Source: Lethocerus indicus (taxonomy: Eukaryota; Arthropoda; Insecta; Hemiptera; Belostomatidae). From it: a stretch of DNA of 64,000 nucleotides. The stretch lies in assembly GCA_019843655.1 (NCBI GenBank), contig JACDQD010000103.1:620001-684000 (forward strand). The letters run 5' to 3'. The notes below the pieces were generated by a model, which had not been told where the DNA came from, did not search any database, and saw only the letters and a program-made list of their open reading frames with translations. Of the stretch, positions 31,690 to 44,107 are shown in pieces (position 1 is the stretch's first letter; every line of letters begins with the position of its first letter). The translations under genes and the position numbers were made by a program.

Positions 31690-33700
31690 AACCACTTGTG
31701 GGTACACTTGTGGGTGAAAATCAATCGTAGGTTCACTGCCCTTAACTCATTTTCGACTTGTGGGTGAAATATGGGATCAGGATTTTCACCCGTACACTCA
31801 CTTTTGTTTCACCCAAAATGTGTGATCTGTGAGTGTATACTTAGCTCACCACTCGGATGGTACACTTGTGGGGTGAATTTTTACGGTAAAAAATTCGGCC
31901 AAAATGCGGTCGGCAGGGCAAGTGTAACGCAATATGGTGAGTGTGCCTCACTTGTGTAACTCACATTTGTTGGGGTGAAATATGGGATCGATCTGTGAAA
32001 AAAAACCTAAATTTTCGATTTTCGAAACGCAAATTTTCGATGGCCGATTTCAGGGGGCAAGTGTAACCTACTGTGGGTAGTGAAAATTTTCGCCTGACGA
32101 TCTGCCGTTTGAAAGGTATCGAATCTTGGAAAATGCCTAAATTTTCGATTTTCGACCCCGCCGTTTTCAGGGCAAGTGTAAATGGATCTCACATTTGATA
32201 CCCGCCTTTTCAGGGGCTTCACTGGTGGTGAAATATGGGATCGATCTCAGAAAATTTTCGAAAAACCTAAATTTTCGATTTTCGACCCACTTTCAGGCAA
32301 GGCAAGTAGAGATCGACAAAAAATTTGAAAAGCCCAATAAATTTTCGATAAGGGGCAGGGCAAGGGTAACTCACTTTCAGGTACACTTGTGGGTGAAATA
32401 TGGGATCGATCTGTGAAAATTTTCGAAAAACCTAAATTTTCGATTTTCGACCCGCCGTTTCAGGGGCAAGTGTAACTCACTTTGGTACACTTGTGGGTGA
32501 AATATGGGATCGATCTGTGAAAATTTTCGAAAAACCTAAATTTTCGATTTACACCCACCGTTTCAGGGGGGCAAGTGTAACTCACTTTGGTACACTTGTG
32601 GGTGAAATATGGGATCGATCTGTGAAAATTTTCGAAAAACCTAAATTTTCGATTTTCAACCCGCCCTTTCAGGGGCAAGTGTAACTCACTTTGGTACACT
32701 TGTACCCACTCACTTGTGGGTGAAATATGGGATCGATCTGTGAAAATTTTCGAAAAACCTAAATTTTCGATTTTCGACCCGCCGTTTCAGGGGCAAGTGT
32801 AACTCACTTTGGTACACTTGTGGGTGAAATATGGGATCGATCTGTGAAAATTTTCGAAAAACCTAAATTTTCGATTTTCGACCCGCCGTTTCAGGGGCAA
32901 GTGTAACTCACTTTGGTACACTTGTGGGTGAAATATGGGATCGATCTGTGAAAATTTTCGAAAAACCTAAATTTTCGATTTTCTACCCACCGTTTCAGGG
33001 GCAAGTGTAACTCACTTTGGTACACTTGTGGGTGAAATATGGGATCGATCTGTGAAAATTTTCGAAAAACCTAAATTTTCGATTTTCGACCCACCGTTTC
33101 AGGGGCAAGTGTAACTCACTTTTGTACACTTGTGGGTGAAATATGGGATCGATCTGTGAAAATTTTCGAAAAACCTAAATTTTCGATTTTCTACCACCCA
33201 CTTTCGGGGTGTAGTGTAACTACTTTGTACACTTGTGGGTGAAATATGGGATCGATCTGTGAAAATTTCGAAAACCTAAATTTCATTGATTTTGCTAGTT
33301 TCGGCAAGTGATCATTTGGTTCGATTTTCGACCCGCCGTTTCAGATTTTACACTTGATGGGTGAAATATGGGATCGATCTGTGATCTTTGATGATTTTCT
33401 AAGGGGCAAGGTTGATTAAATTTTCGTTTCAGGGGCGGTGAAAACCTACTTTTCGACCCTTTCAGAAGTGTAACTCACTTTGGTACACTCCGATCATAAT
33501 TTCGATGCACCATTCCATTTGCGAGGGCTGTAATTTGGGTGGAGTGCTTGAAAAACTCTCCCGCTTTGGTTTTGCTGCCCCGCATTTTACCCACCGTTTC
33601 AGTCGATCTGTGAAAATGGTACAGGCAAATTCCCAAAATCTGTGAGAATCGAAAAACCTAAATTTTCGATGTTTCAGGGCAAGTTTCGGATTTGCAAAAA
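31690..33700. repeat. 104-bp satellite array
   Basis: Units start GTGAAATATGGGATCGATCT, continue with GAAAATTTTCGAAAAACC, AAATTTTCGATTTTCGACCC and GCCGTTTCAGGGGCAAGTGT, and end CACTTTGGTACACTTGTGGG. Between 32395 and 33250 about eight units are nearly identical with a period of 103-105 bases; one has an insertion. Outside that core, on both sides, units decay into rearranged fragments. Confidence 0.85.
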
Positions 33701-33829
33701 TGTTTTTCGGGCGGGGCTGAAGATGAATTCTATTTTGTCAATTTCTGGCCTTTAAAAAACTGCATTAACACTTTTAGCATTTTTGCCTTATGGCGACAAC
33801 GCATTTTTCCACCGTGGGGACCTATAACT

Positions 33830-34990
33830 GTATAAAATATGCATTGATTGAGCCAAACTGGGCCTATTTTGGGCCAAAAACCGCATAGTCAAAAACCGTC
33901 TAAAAACCATTTTGAGCCACCTGCATTTTTGGGCAGCCGAAAAACCGCATTTTTGAGCCCATTTTGCGCTAAATTTCGACCTAAAATCTGCATTTTCGAG
34001 CCGATTTTGCGCCCCAAAACCGCATTTTGGGCAGATTTTGCAGCTGAAACCCCAAAACATGGGCTTTGCGCCCCAATAACCGCATTTTTGGCCGATTTTG
34101 CAGTTATAAAATGCACGTTTTGTGCCTAAAACCGCATTTTTTGTTCGATATTGCGCCCTATAACCGCATTTTTGGTCTGATTTTGGGCTTAAAAACCGCA
34201 TTTTTGGGCAGATTTGGTGCTTGAAACCGCATTTTTGGTTTTAAAAACCTCATTAATGGTCCATTTTGCTCCTAAATCCGCATTTTTGATCCCAATATCC
34301 GTATTTTTTGACAGATTTTCCGCCTAAAACGCATTTTTTATCCCAAGAATCGCATTTTGTGCCTAAAAACCGTATTTCTAAGCCCAAAAACCACATTTGC
34401 GGGCCGATTTCGCGTCTGAAAACTCATTTTTGGGCCTAAAAACAGCATTTTTGGGTGGATTTTGCGCCTTATATCGCATTTTTAGGCCTAAAAACCGCAT
34501 TTTTTGTTCGATTTTGCGCTCTATAACCGCATTTTTGGTCTGATTTTGGGCTTAAAAACAGCATTTTTGGGCAGATTTTGCTGCTTGAAACCCCTTTTTT
34601 GGGTTTAATAACCCCATTTATGGCCCATTTTGCTCCTAAATCCGCATTTTGCGCCTAAAAACCGTATTTCTGAGCCCAAAAACCACATTTCCGGGCCGAT
34701 TTCGCGCCTGAATACCGCATTTTTTGCCCTAAAAACAGCATTTTTGGGCTCATTTTGCGCCCAAAAACCGCATTTTTGGGTGGATTTCGCGCCCTATATC
34801 GCATTTTTGGGCCTAAATACCGCATTTTGCGCCTTATAACTGCATTTTTTGGCCCATTTTACACCTAAAAACCTAATTTTGGGCCTAAAAACTGCATTTT
34901 TGAGCCAAAAAACCGCGTTATTGGGTCCATTTTCCGCCCAAAAGCCGCATTTTTGGACCGATTTCGCGCCTTAAAACCGCATTTTCCTGG
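33830..34990 (+). repeat. Minisatellite of 32-36 bp with a higher-order period
   Basis: Units read GCGCCTAAAAACCGCATTTT plus TGGGCCGATTTT with local variants. A block containing TTGTTCGAT, TATAACCGCATTTTTGGTCT and GATTTTGGGCTTAAAAA occurs at 34141 and again at 34504, so a stretch of about 363 bases has been duplicated as a higher-order unit. Confidence 0.8.
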
Positions 34991-36807
34991 TTTTTCGCTA
35001 GAGAACATATTGGAATGAAAATTTCCAAGGAGATAACGTGTAGTAATTAAAATTTCTCGGTAGTGTAGTTAACAGCATCGAAATTTCAATGTTCCGTTGC
35101 GGGACCACTGGGAATTGTTTCCCAAATCCTGAATAAGATTAAGTCAGTAATTTTGGCCTACTTCGTAGGCAATCCTGCGCCGAGAGACTGGCTCGGGTTC
35201 GAAGCCCGGTTGCGCGCAATATTTCCTCTTAGCTATAACTTTAAATTGAACATATTAGTGTCGCTAAGTAAAACGAATTGTTAGCGCTTCGAACCTGTCT
35301 TGTTGGGGACACTAACCAGCTCAGTTGTCAGAAGCTATTTTGAATCGAACACGCACAGTTCAACAACCGGCAAATGTAGAATTCAGCCCTTGTTCTTGTC
35401 CTTCTCTGAAGTTACGCCCATTGTCACACGGAGAACATAAGTTAATAATTACGCCCCGTAAGCTGGTCGTGGCTAATTCAGGAATTTCAAATTAAACTGG
35501 AAAATTTAGTTAACTCTCATCAGCCGAGCGTTTGTCAATGTTGCCAGTGACGTCTTGGCGTGAAAATCCAACAACTTGTTATAAGTTCAGATGTGAAATC
35601 AAATTCCGGGTAGATCCGGGTTTATAAATATAACGTTTATAAATAACATAAGAATTAAACGTATTATTTTAGATATTAAACTACACTTGGCCGCCAACCA
35701 ACCAAGTTTAGGGGCTTTTTGGCCCTCAAATCAGTTATTATGACTCACATAATAGAAAATGTAATAATGTATTTACTCTGGCATTTGTAAAACTAGTACT
35801 TTTAGCGTGACTGTAACTCTTGGAGTATTGTGGGGCGAATTTTATATATATTTTTTTTAGTGCACGCTTTACTCTAAACCCTACCATGACTTGTTTCGCA
35901 ATTGCTTTATACAGTGTCCGTTCCGCCAATCACTAAGCGTCTCGACAAGATATTTATTTAATTTTGAGTTTGTTTCAAGTTTAAATTCGGTTATTGGCCT
36001 CCTATTAACAATTTTTATGGTCACAGACACTGTTTTTGTGTGGGGATTAGAACTCAACCGAATGGACCTCAATACTCAATTTTCAAGACGGGACTGTAAA
36101 ACCCTGTGTGTTTGTCCGGATGCATTTTTGAAACCACCGACCGCTCTATTGTCGAAACTGCCGGGAAAGGGGGGAACATCCCGGAGGAGCAGTAAAACCA
36201 TACCGCCGTTTTATCGTCCGGCGATGTCTCCTTGTTTCCTAATAAATTCGCCGATAAAAATTCTGGAAAGCGTCCGGGAAACGGGCACAATAAATGCGGA
36301 GAGAGGACCGAGTCCAAAGAGGAAAGATTTGCAAGTAGGGCGGCCGAGGTAAAATTAAACCGATATATCGCCTTCGTATTGTTGGTCCGTAACAGTTTTT
36401 CCGAGCGGTTAAATACTCTCGGTGAAATCCAAGCAGTGTGCAGTATCTGCGCAATTGTGATTGTGCCATTTTTCAAAGCCAGTTTAATTTATTGTGTTAT
36501 ATTAGGGCGATTCCTCGAATCGGGAATGGGGACGACAAGCGAATGAGGGGAAAATTATATAAAAGAATATCGGTTCGACTTTATTGCAAGTTTTTGTTTT
36601 GTCCCCATTAACTATTAATTCGGCCGGTAAACTGGGCAATTCAACTAATAACCGACTGTTATTGGGAGTCCGACTAACTCCCGCATAGTTAGGAGTTCTC
36701 TCCTGGGAATGTCCGGGAAACCGGGATCGCTTATATCGGCGGCATCGCATTCCCTATAATTCCCGATATTCGATTGTTGGAACGCAATTTAGACGGCGAA
36801 TATTTTT
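34991..36807. other. No gene recognised
   Basis: Apart from a tRNA-like promoter motif at 35154-35206 nothing is recognised. Overlapping open frames on both strands at 36.07-36.55 kb (153, 135 and 104 codons) have no known motif and cannot all be real. Confidence 0.45.
35154..35206 (+). other. tRNA-like Pol III promoter boxes (possible SINE head)
   Basis: GGTTCGAAGCC (35196-35206) is a perfect match to the tRNA B-box consensus and forms a stem CGGG/CCCG around it. TGGCCTACTTCG (35154-35165) resembles an A-box at a plausible distance. No acceptor stem or full cloverleaf can be folded, so this is not a functional tRNA; a tRNA-derived SINE remnant is possible. Confidence 0.25.
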
Positions 36808-36856
36808 TTTTAATAACCTTATAAGGGTTAAGAAGATCTCTAGGCCAGCGGCGTAA
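36808..36856 (-). mobile_element. Jockey-clade LINE tail
   Basis: TTTAATAACCTTATAAGGGT followed by TAAGAAGATCT and GGCCAGCGGCGT is the poly-A-ended LINE terminus seen at 21090. Only the last 50 or so bases remain, directly joined to a minisatellite. Confidence 0.55.
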
Positions 36857-37390
36857 AAATCCCATTTTGGGGCCGATTTTGCCATTAAAAACCCCATTTT
36901 TGGGCCTAAAAAAACCACATTTTAGAGCCGATTTGGGCCTAAAATCCCCATTTTGGGTCAAAAAATCACATTTTAGAGCCGATTTTGGGCCTAAAACCTT
37001 ATTTTTGAGCCGATTTTGCGCCGATTTTGCCGATTTTGCTGAAATCCCCATTTTGTGTCTAAAACCATTTTGGGCCGATTTTGGGCCTACAAATTCCATT
37101 TTGGGTCTAAAACCACAATTTACAGCCGATTTTTGAAGCCTAAAACCGCATTTTGATTTTGGCATTTTGAGAACCCCATTTTGGGCCTTAAAAACCCCAT
37201 TTTTGGGCATTTCGTTGGCCGATTTTGCAAAACCCCATTTCTTGAGATTTTGCCAAAACCCATACCCGTTTTGCGCCTAAAATCTTGGAATACCATTTTG
37301 GGTTTGCCTAAAATACCCATTTTGGGTCTAAAAACCACATTTTGAGCCGATTTTTGGCCTAAAACCGTATTTTCGGGTCCAACTTCCAGT
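36857..37390 (+). repeat. Minisatellite, CCCCATTTTGGGCC type
   Basis: Units like GGGCCTAAAACCCCATTTTT and GAGCCGATTTTG recur about every 30-40 bases, a variant of the 33.8-kb array with CCCCATTTT replacing CCGCATTTT. Confidence 0.7.
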
Positions 37391-38549
37391 CTTTTTAGCA
37401 TGAGGTGGATTCCGATATTTGTCTATATATTTAGGCCGGGTATTTTACCTTATCCGCCGTGGGTAGGGCTGTTTCGAATAGGGATATTGGGGGGACAAGT
37501 GCCTCGTCTAAGTGAGAACACACTTGTTGAGGTTTATCACCGGAACTTGAGTTTTCAAATTTTCAAAAACTGGAGATGCAATATATAGCAATATTCCGGT
37601 TGTAAAACTATCGGGGTATCTATTTTTGTCGTCGTTGGGGGGAAATCGCCCCCGGAGGATAAATCCGCGGATTCTCTCCGCTATACAAAAGTAGGATAAC
37701 AAAGTAGGAAAGCGGTAAGAGACTGGTCTAGAACTGTATACGAAGTATTATGGCATCCTATTTTCCGTAGGGCCGAATAAATGTATCGTCACCTCTCAGA
37801 GCAACAACCCTGTACACGTCGCGCAGTCGTTGAATAATTCAAAGGGGATGAGGCTGATGGATGCGGGATTTCGGTTTAAATGCGGGATTTCACATGGTGA
37901 AATATCGTGGCGCATTACCGGACCCTTAGGGGTAGAATGACCCGCCCTACCTCCCCACTATTTCTATTTCCCACTTCTTATTAGATCCATTCAGATATTC
38001 GAAGAACATTTCGCAAAATTCTGTAAAGTGTTTGCGACAACCTTATATTGTCTTTTCATTTGGTGGTATTGTTTTGAGCGTGCTAAGAGGATAGATAAAT
38101 ATAGGCCCGTTTCTTATATAAAAGTATACATAAAACTGTAATACTTGACATTTGCATTACACACACACACATATAAGTAGGCTGAAAAGACGCACAATTT
38201 TCTTGAAACATCGGCTAGTAAGTATCGCTCGTAATTTGGATATCCGGCAGGAAAACTACTTAACGTAAAGATATATAAAAAAATATTAATAATTAAAAAT
38301 TCGTGAAATTGACAATTACTAATCATTTCTTGTCGCAGGGCGTGTCCACTTGTCTTTAGCGCAAAAGAATAGTCTGGATAACACCCGGTTTGAGATACCA
38401 ACAATGGATCCAAATAAAAAAAAATTCTACCAGAAGTATAATAAATACAAACATTGTTAATAAAGATTAGTTCATTATTCCCGAATAATACATATGTTTT
38501 AATCGTATAATTGGTAGGTGTACAAATATAACTAATTTATATATATATA
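37391..38549. other. No gene recognised
   Basis: Unique-looking AT-rich sequence, with a short (AC)n run near 38160. Confidence 0.5.
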
Positions 38550-38764
38550 TTAGGGGTACCCAAAAGTAACCAACAGTTTGACTTTTGAATTCATTATATT
38601 TTGCTAAAAAAGAAACTTTAATTATTAATCCACTATATATTCACCAATATTATCGACAACTCTCCGGCCATTTTTCCGGCAAATTTTCGATTCCCCTCTC
38701 TTGAAGAACTCCTCAGACCAAAATACATCTTATCAAATTGTTTATTACTTTTGGGTACACCTAA
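38550..38764 (-). mobile_element. Mariner-derived MITE, intergenic copy
   Basis: TTAGGGGTACCCAAAAGTAA and TTACTTTTGGGTACACCTAA are its inverted ends, with TA at each edge. The minus strand encodes the same EEFFKRG and VDNIGEYIVD end of a mariner transposase with small indels. Confidence 0.78.
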
Positions 38765-39700
38765 TATATATTAATAGGGATAAAGTGTTTAGGAATATAA
38801 AAACACTTGGTGTTTAAGGACGTGTAATAAATTCTGAACGTGCCCGGTAATAGTTGACCGGGTGGACGATAGATAGCGTTTCCCGTCCCCCCAAAGCCGA
38901 TTCCGCTAATGGAATCGCATAAAGAACAGTATCAGTTTGTATTTATTACTATTTGGTTTCCGTTCAATTCCGGATTTGAAATTGATGTCGCACGGCCACC
39001 GTTAGCCATCGAACCCGCCGCCCAGTCTTGGGTTCGTTCAACCGCTATGAATCGTAACGTAAATTGTTAAGTGGCCTTAATTATTTATAAAGGTTTGAAT
39101 GCTCCCCGTCTGCACTTTATCTAGAGACAGTTGTTCGAACGAACAGAGCTAAAGAGTTAGAATGCTGTCAGGACTGGTATAATTTGTAATTTGACGTTTT
39201 TCGATTGTTAGCGATTAATAGCGAGGATAAAGTGATAGTGTGAGTTATCAACGTAGATGCAGCGATGAAGCCGTGACAAAGTACATGCAAACATTCCGTG
39301 AAGTTAAAAGAAATAAAAATCTGTACAATGAATCGTGAACATGACTCGGTAATAGTTGACCGGGCGGACACTAGATGGCGCTTCGTGCCAGAAGTCAGTA
39401 ACCGGAAGGCGCAAGGGGCCATGGATAGTACACCAGCGGAACTTTCAGAATTTGACTCGAGCGTTTTCCCTCTAAACAGGCTTTAAACTGTTACTTTCCC
39501 TTTAATTTTTGCGTGTCAAACTTCGCTTCATAAGAGATTTGAGTGTTTCTGTGAACGCCTTTCTTCCTCGAGACAATGTCAGTTTTGAATTTTAAGTACG
39601 TTTTAACTACAATATAATACAGGATGTAATAACCGGTAATTGAAGGCGTTGGGCGTATTACGGATAAACAAGCCAATAAGATCTTTATGATCTGTGTTCG
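38765..39700. other. No gene; two related short segments
   Basis: GGTAATAGTTGACCGGGTGG near 38847 and GGTAATAGTTGACCGGGCGG near 39349 are followed by similar CTAGATGGCG-type sequence, a dispersed short repeat. No coding region is supported. Confidence 0.5.
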
Positions 39701-41240
39701 TCAATATAGCATTTTGGGTAAGTTAAAATGATAAAATTGTATTACGGATAGTATAACCGGGTAATTGAAGGCGTTGGGTGGTTGGTGATAGTATAACCGG
39801 AAGGCGTTGGGCGTATTGGCTACGGGATAGTATAACCCGGGTACGTACGCCAAATTGGGCGTATTATTACGGATTGAAGGCGTGAAATATGCTGGGCGTA
39901 TTACGGGATAGTATAACTACCGGGTGAAGGCGTTGGGCGTATTACGGGATAGTATAACCCGGGAGAATTGAAGGCGTTGGGCGTATTACGGGGATATATA
40001 ACTGAATTGGTACAGCATAGTATATACCCGGAGGAGTTGAAGGCGTTTGGTGTATTACGGGATATATAACTACGGAGGCAATACCCGAAGGCGTGTATAC
40101 AGGGATAGTATACCCGACCAGTTGGTGTGGGCGTACACGGATCAGTTGTATATTGACCGGGTAATTGAAGGCGTAACGGGTAATTGAAGGCGTATTACGG
40201 ATAGTATAACCGGGTAAAATGAAATTACGGATTAGCGTGGAAATTGAAGGCGTAATCGTATTACGGATAGTATACCCGAGTATACCCGGCGCAAGAAGGC
40301 GTTGAAGGCGTTCAGCGTGCATTACGGGATAGTATAACCGGTAATTGGAAGGCGTAAGCGCATTACATTACGGATAGTTGGCTGGGCGTAACGGATAGTA
40401 TAACCGGGAATGAAGGCGTTGGGTGTATTGGGATAGTATACGAAGGGATAAACCCATTACGGATAGGGCAGGGTGAGCGTTGGCGCAAGATAGTATAATC
40501 GGCAATTGAAGGCGTTAATGTGGGAGGCGTGGTGTATTACGGATAGTATAACCGGGAATTTGAAGGCGGGCTTACAGGGATTACCCGTTGGATAGTTGAA
40601 GGCGGTATGCGGGTTAAATTGAAGAAGGCGTTGGGCGTATTGGGATAGTATACCCGGGCAATAATTGAATTGGGTACGCGCCGTTACGTAGAAAAATTAT
40701 GGGATAGTAACCACAGGCAGGCATGCACGTCGCGATGCAATGTAGGATAGTATAACCGTTGACCGACTTAATATATAACCTGAAGGCTTGGTGGCGTCGT
40801 AAATTCGGGTCATAACCCGGTAATTGGAATTGAAGGCGTTGGGCGTAGGCAGGATATCCCGCGCGAGAATGGCAGGTGATACGGATAGTCGGGACTAGTA
40901 CGGGTTTTGTTGGGCGTAAACCTAGTTTAGTATACGATAACGGGACATTAAGCGTAGCGGCGTATTACGATGAGTCCCCGGATATATTTGCGATTGTTTA
41001 TTACCAGAGGATTGGGCGTTACGGGAGATTGCCCAGAGATCTTTACGGGATTACAGAGTGCACAACCGGGCAGTTTGGGCTGCATACGGGAAGGATAGTA
41101 GGGTAATTGACAACAACCGGCAATATTACGAAGATTACAGGATATAACCGGGTAATTGAAGGCGTATACGGATTTGGCGTTGGGCGTACCGACCCGAAGG
41201 CGTATGCGCGATATATTGGGTTGGCTTATCACCGACCCGG
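39700..41240. repeat. Degenerate minisatellite, about 40-bp unit
   Basis: The consensus is TTACGGGATAGTATAACCGG followed by GTAATTGAAGGCGTTGGGCG. Some neighbouring units are complete (39910-39990), but most lack internal blocks or carry swapped pieces. The open frames at 39942-40322 and 40876-41232 are made of the repeat. Confidence 0.8.
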
Positions 41241-41404
41241 TTTGAAAGAGCGAAAAGACTGATACATTCGGATCGTCAGGTCTCCTCGATAGCTAACTGA
41301 TAGCTTAACAATTACCTAAATAATTGTATTATCATAATTGCGAGATCTTTTATAGATACATGTCAAAGTGCCGTTACTACAATATTGCTTATAACTGATA
41401 ATTG

Positions 41405-41570
41405 TTTTAATATACCTGTTTTGTGGTCTGCGAGGGTTGGAATATTGTGATAGCTCGCTGCTCATTAGTTTAGACCGAAGCTTGCTGCGCCATCTGACAG
41501 TGACAGTGCAGTTAGGATGCCCAAAAACATCCAAAGTGACTGACACCGCTACTGAAGATGGCCACAGCAG
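41405..41570. repeat. Foldback element, fragment
   Basis: It begins TTTAATATACCTGTTTTGTG and later shows TGACAGTGACAGTGCAG and GACTGACACCGCTACTGAAG. Much of the left arm has been replaced or deleted. Confidence 0.6.
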
Positions 41571-43747
41571 GCGAGGTCACAAGACAAGTACCGACAACGG
41601 CGAAGGACTGAGAATCCTGATCATGACTACACATTAATATATATAGTAAATTAAGAATGAAAAAGTACACGCTGTCCAGTCAGTCGTATACTTTTGTAGT
41701 CCATCAAACAACGACTGGACGGTTTTGGTCGTTGTTAGGGTTGTTTACTGTTGTTGTTATTGGGGCGATAGCCGTCACCGGCGGGGCCATAAACTACCTT
41801 GACAATGGACGAATTGCCCGCTGCCTCTAATAATGCGACACTTAGCGCTTCCTCATTGAAAGCCCCCCCCCGTCGGTACGGGTTCCCCCGGGCTCGTTCG
41901 CAAACACCTACTACTAAACTAACTATATTTTCTCGAGGCCCAATAACGCTACCGGCGACGGCGAAAAGCCCGAACCGTTATTGTCTGGGCGTTTTCCAGG
42001 AAAACGTTACGCTTTACTATTTTAAGATCCGATAGCTCCGAATGAATTTTCGGCATTGACGGTACTCGGTGGGCAGTGAGGAAATCACGTGGACTTCGGC
42101 ATTCATCCATTAACCAAATTTTTTTTTCTGAAAATTTTGCATAAAATTTACTTATTACGATGCATTATTATAAAATAGTTTTTAAAAACCAGTTTGTCGA
42201 ATATTTTGTTTTTTAAATCGAGTCCCATTCGGGGATTAGGCCACTATACAGAGTTGAACCGACGCATGAGACCAATCGTCTTTTATTTCGAATAATAATC
42301 ATAATTACAAGTATTTTAACATTACTGAAAGTGATAATGATAACAGAGCAATAAGATAGTAGTATGTCGTAGCAGAAAAAATTAACTAATCCCCATTTGG
42401 GGCCTACGGTACTTAATGGGTTAACTTCCGAATCTCATTTATTACTCTTTATTACACCCGGCGAATTTTCGCAACGAGAAAAGCGCACTGTCCCCCAATG
42501 CACTTTTCCGCTTCTTGAAGCGTTCGACACATATTTAGCCTAATTAGTGACAATGGCGAAAAGCAGAAACCGGTCTATGTTATATTATTATTCCTTGCCG
42601 GTTGTCGGGACCGAACAGTTCGAGGGCGTATAAAAACAGTTTCTACCTGAGTTCAACATGTGGCCCAAATGACCGTCCGTTTTCCTCAGTTTCCACGTTT
42701 CAACTGGTTTCGTCGTTCGGGCTCAGGGCGCCGTGTTTCTGTTTCGAAACCCGGAGGCGACTAAACAAATAATCGTGACCGGACCGCCGAAATATTCGTG
42801 TAAAAACAAACAGATATTGGACTGGAAAAGGGTATTTTTTTGGCTGGTCTCGTTGGCACATCCCGCCTGTGTTACTTCTTAGGACTAGAAGTATTCTGTC
42901 ACTCTGTACTACAGGCCGTTAAGGAATATTTGAAATTTCATAAGGCTCGCTACTCCGGGGTCTGTATAGTCAAAAGAGTCACGTGGAGCCCCCACACGCG
43001 ACTGTAAAGAACAGATCTAAATCGTTAATTTGGTCTGTTGAGATCTCTTTTGAAAAGGACATCAAAACTTACAATACGAAGTGCCGTCATCGGCTGGTCT
43101 CTTTTATCGAGTCGTTCAAGCGAGAAATATACGCTCAACATTTGTACACATAATTATACTGAATTGAAGAAAAAGACATTTCATAAACGAGACAATATAT
43201 ATTCAGGCCAACCGCCTCAAGATTTGAGTTTACGCTAACGAAACAGCATTATTAAATACACTGTCAAATCCACCGCGATTCTAACCAAATTCCTACTGTC
43301 TACCTTTTTCGAGCTTTCTAAATTAAGGGTGCGAGAGAAAATTTAAATCTCCGTTCGAAAAATCATAAAAAGCGTATATTCGGATGTGCATAATGAACCT
43401 AAGGACGGACGAAATCGAACAGAATTTGTTGATGAAAATATCCGATCTTTTAACAAAATAAAACAACTCTTTTGTTCCATAATAATTTCTTGTACAATTT
43501 ATTAATTTATTTGGAGCGTTAATACTGTACTTGTTTGACAGTGTATGGCCTGTCAATGTACATAATATATAACGTATAAATTTTAAAATCAAACCACGAA
43601 CGTCAAAAACGTTGATGGGTTTTTTTAAGGCATCTTGTAACACGAATATTTCGATCCGCAGGGTTCGATACGCATCTCAAGAATGTAGGGTTGATTAATA
43701 AAAAAATAAGTGGTGCCCCCAAATTGATTGAATGAATGGTGTGAATA
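41571..43747. other. No gene recognised
   Basis: Contains the inverted partner repeat at 42118-42415. Elsewhere only chance-length frames. Confidence 0.45.
42118..42415 (-). repeat. Dispersed element, inverted partner of 11427-11760
   Basis: It runs from TTTTGCATAAAATTTACTTA through CCCATTCGGGGATTAGG to CCCCATTTGGGGCCTAC, the reverse complement of the 11.4-kb copy. Confidence 0.6.
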
Positions 43748-44107
43748 GTTTAACATACCTTCTTTGTGGTCTGCGAGGGGTTGGAATAGCGTAGGCTTGT
43801 GGTGTCTCCTCTCGCCGGTTTGGTCTTTTTCTAGACCGGTTTCGGCCGCTCGCCATCTTCAGTAGCGGTGTTAGTCACTGTTGGCCCTTTGGATGTTTTT
43901 CGGGGCATCCTCACTGCACTGTGACACTGTGTCACTTGTACTCAACAAGTGACAATAAAAGTGACAGCGAGTACCACGCAGTACCCCTCTGTACCTTTCA
44001 TTCAATCCGCTGATTTCACTTACAATTAGGCGTATCGGCATATCGACAGTAACTAACACCGCTACTGAAGACGGCGAGCGGCCGAAACCGGTCTAGCGAA
44101 AGACTGA
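43748..44107. repeat. Foldback element, copy with long arms
   Basis: The left arm runs from AGTTTAACATACCTTCTTTG via CTAGACCGGTTTCGGCCGCT to CATCCTCACTGCACTGTGAC; the right arm ends ACCGGTCTAGCGAAAGACTG. The centre (43945-44040) is unrelated to other copies, so its loop has been replaced. Confidence 0.65.

Noticed and set aside
36069..36546. Overlapping frames on both strands (153, 135 and 104 codons)
   Set aside because: No known motif, no splice partners, and mutual overlap on opposite strands; length is compatible with chance.
30011..37390. CRISPR-like appearance of regularly spaced short repeats
   Set aside because: Units are contiguous minisatellite copies without unique spacers, in a eukaryotic genome with no cas genes.
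39942..41232. Frames of 76-126 codons at 40-41 kb
   Set aside because: They consist of the repeated GGATAGTATAACC minisatellite, with periodic IRNTxS-like residues.
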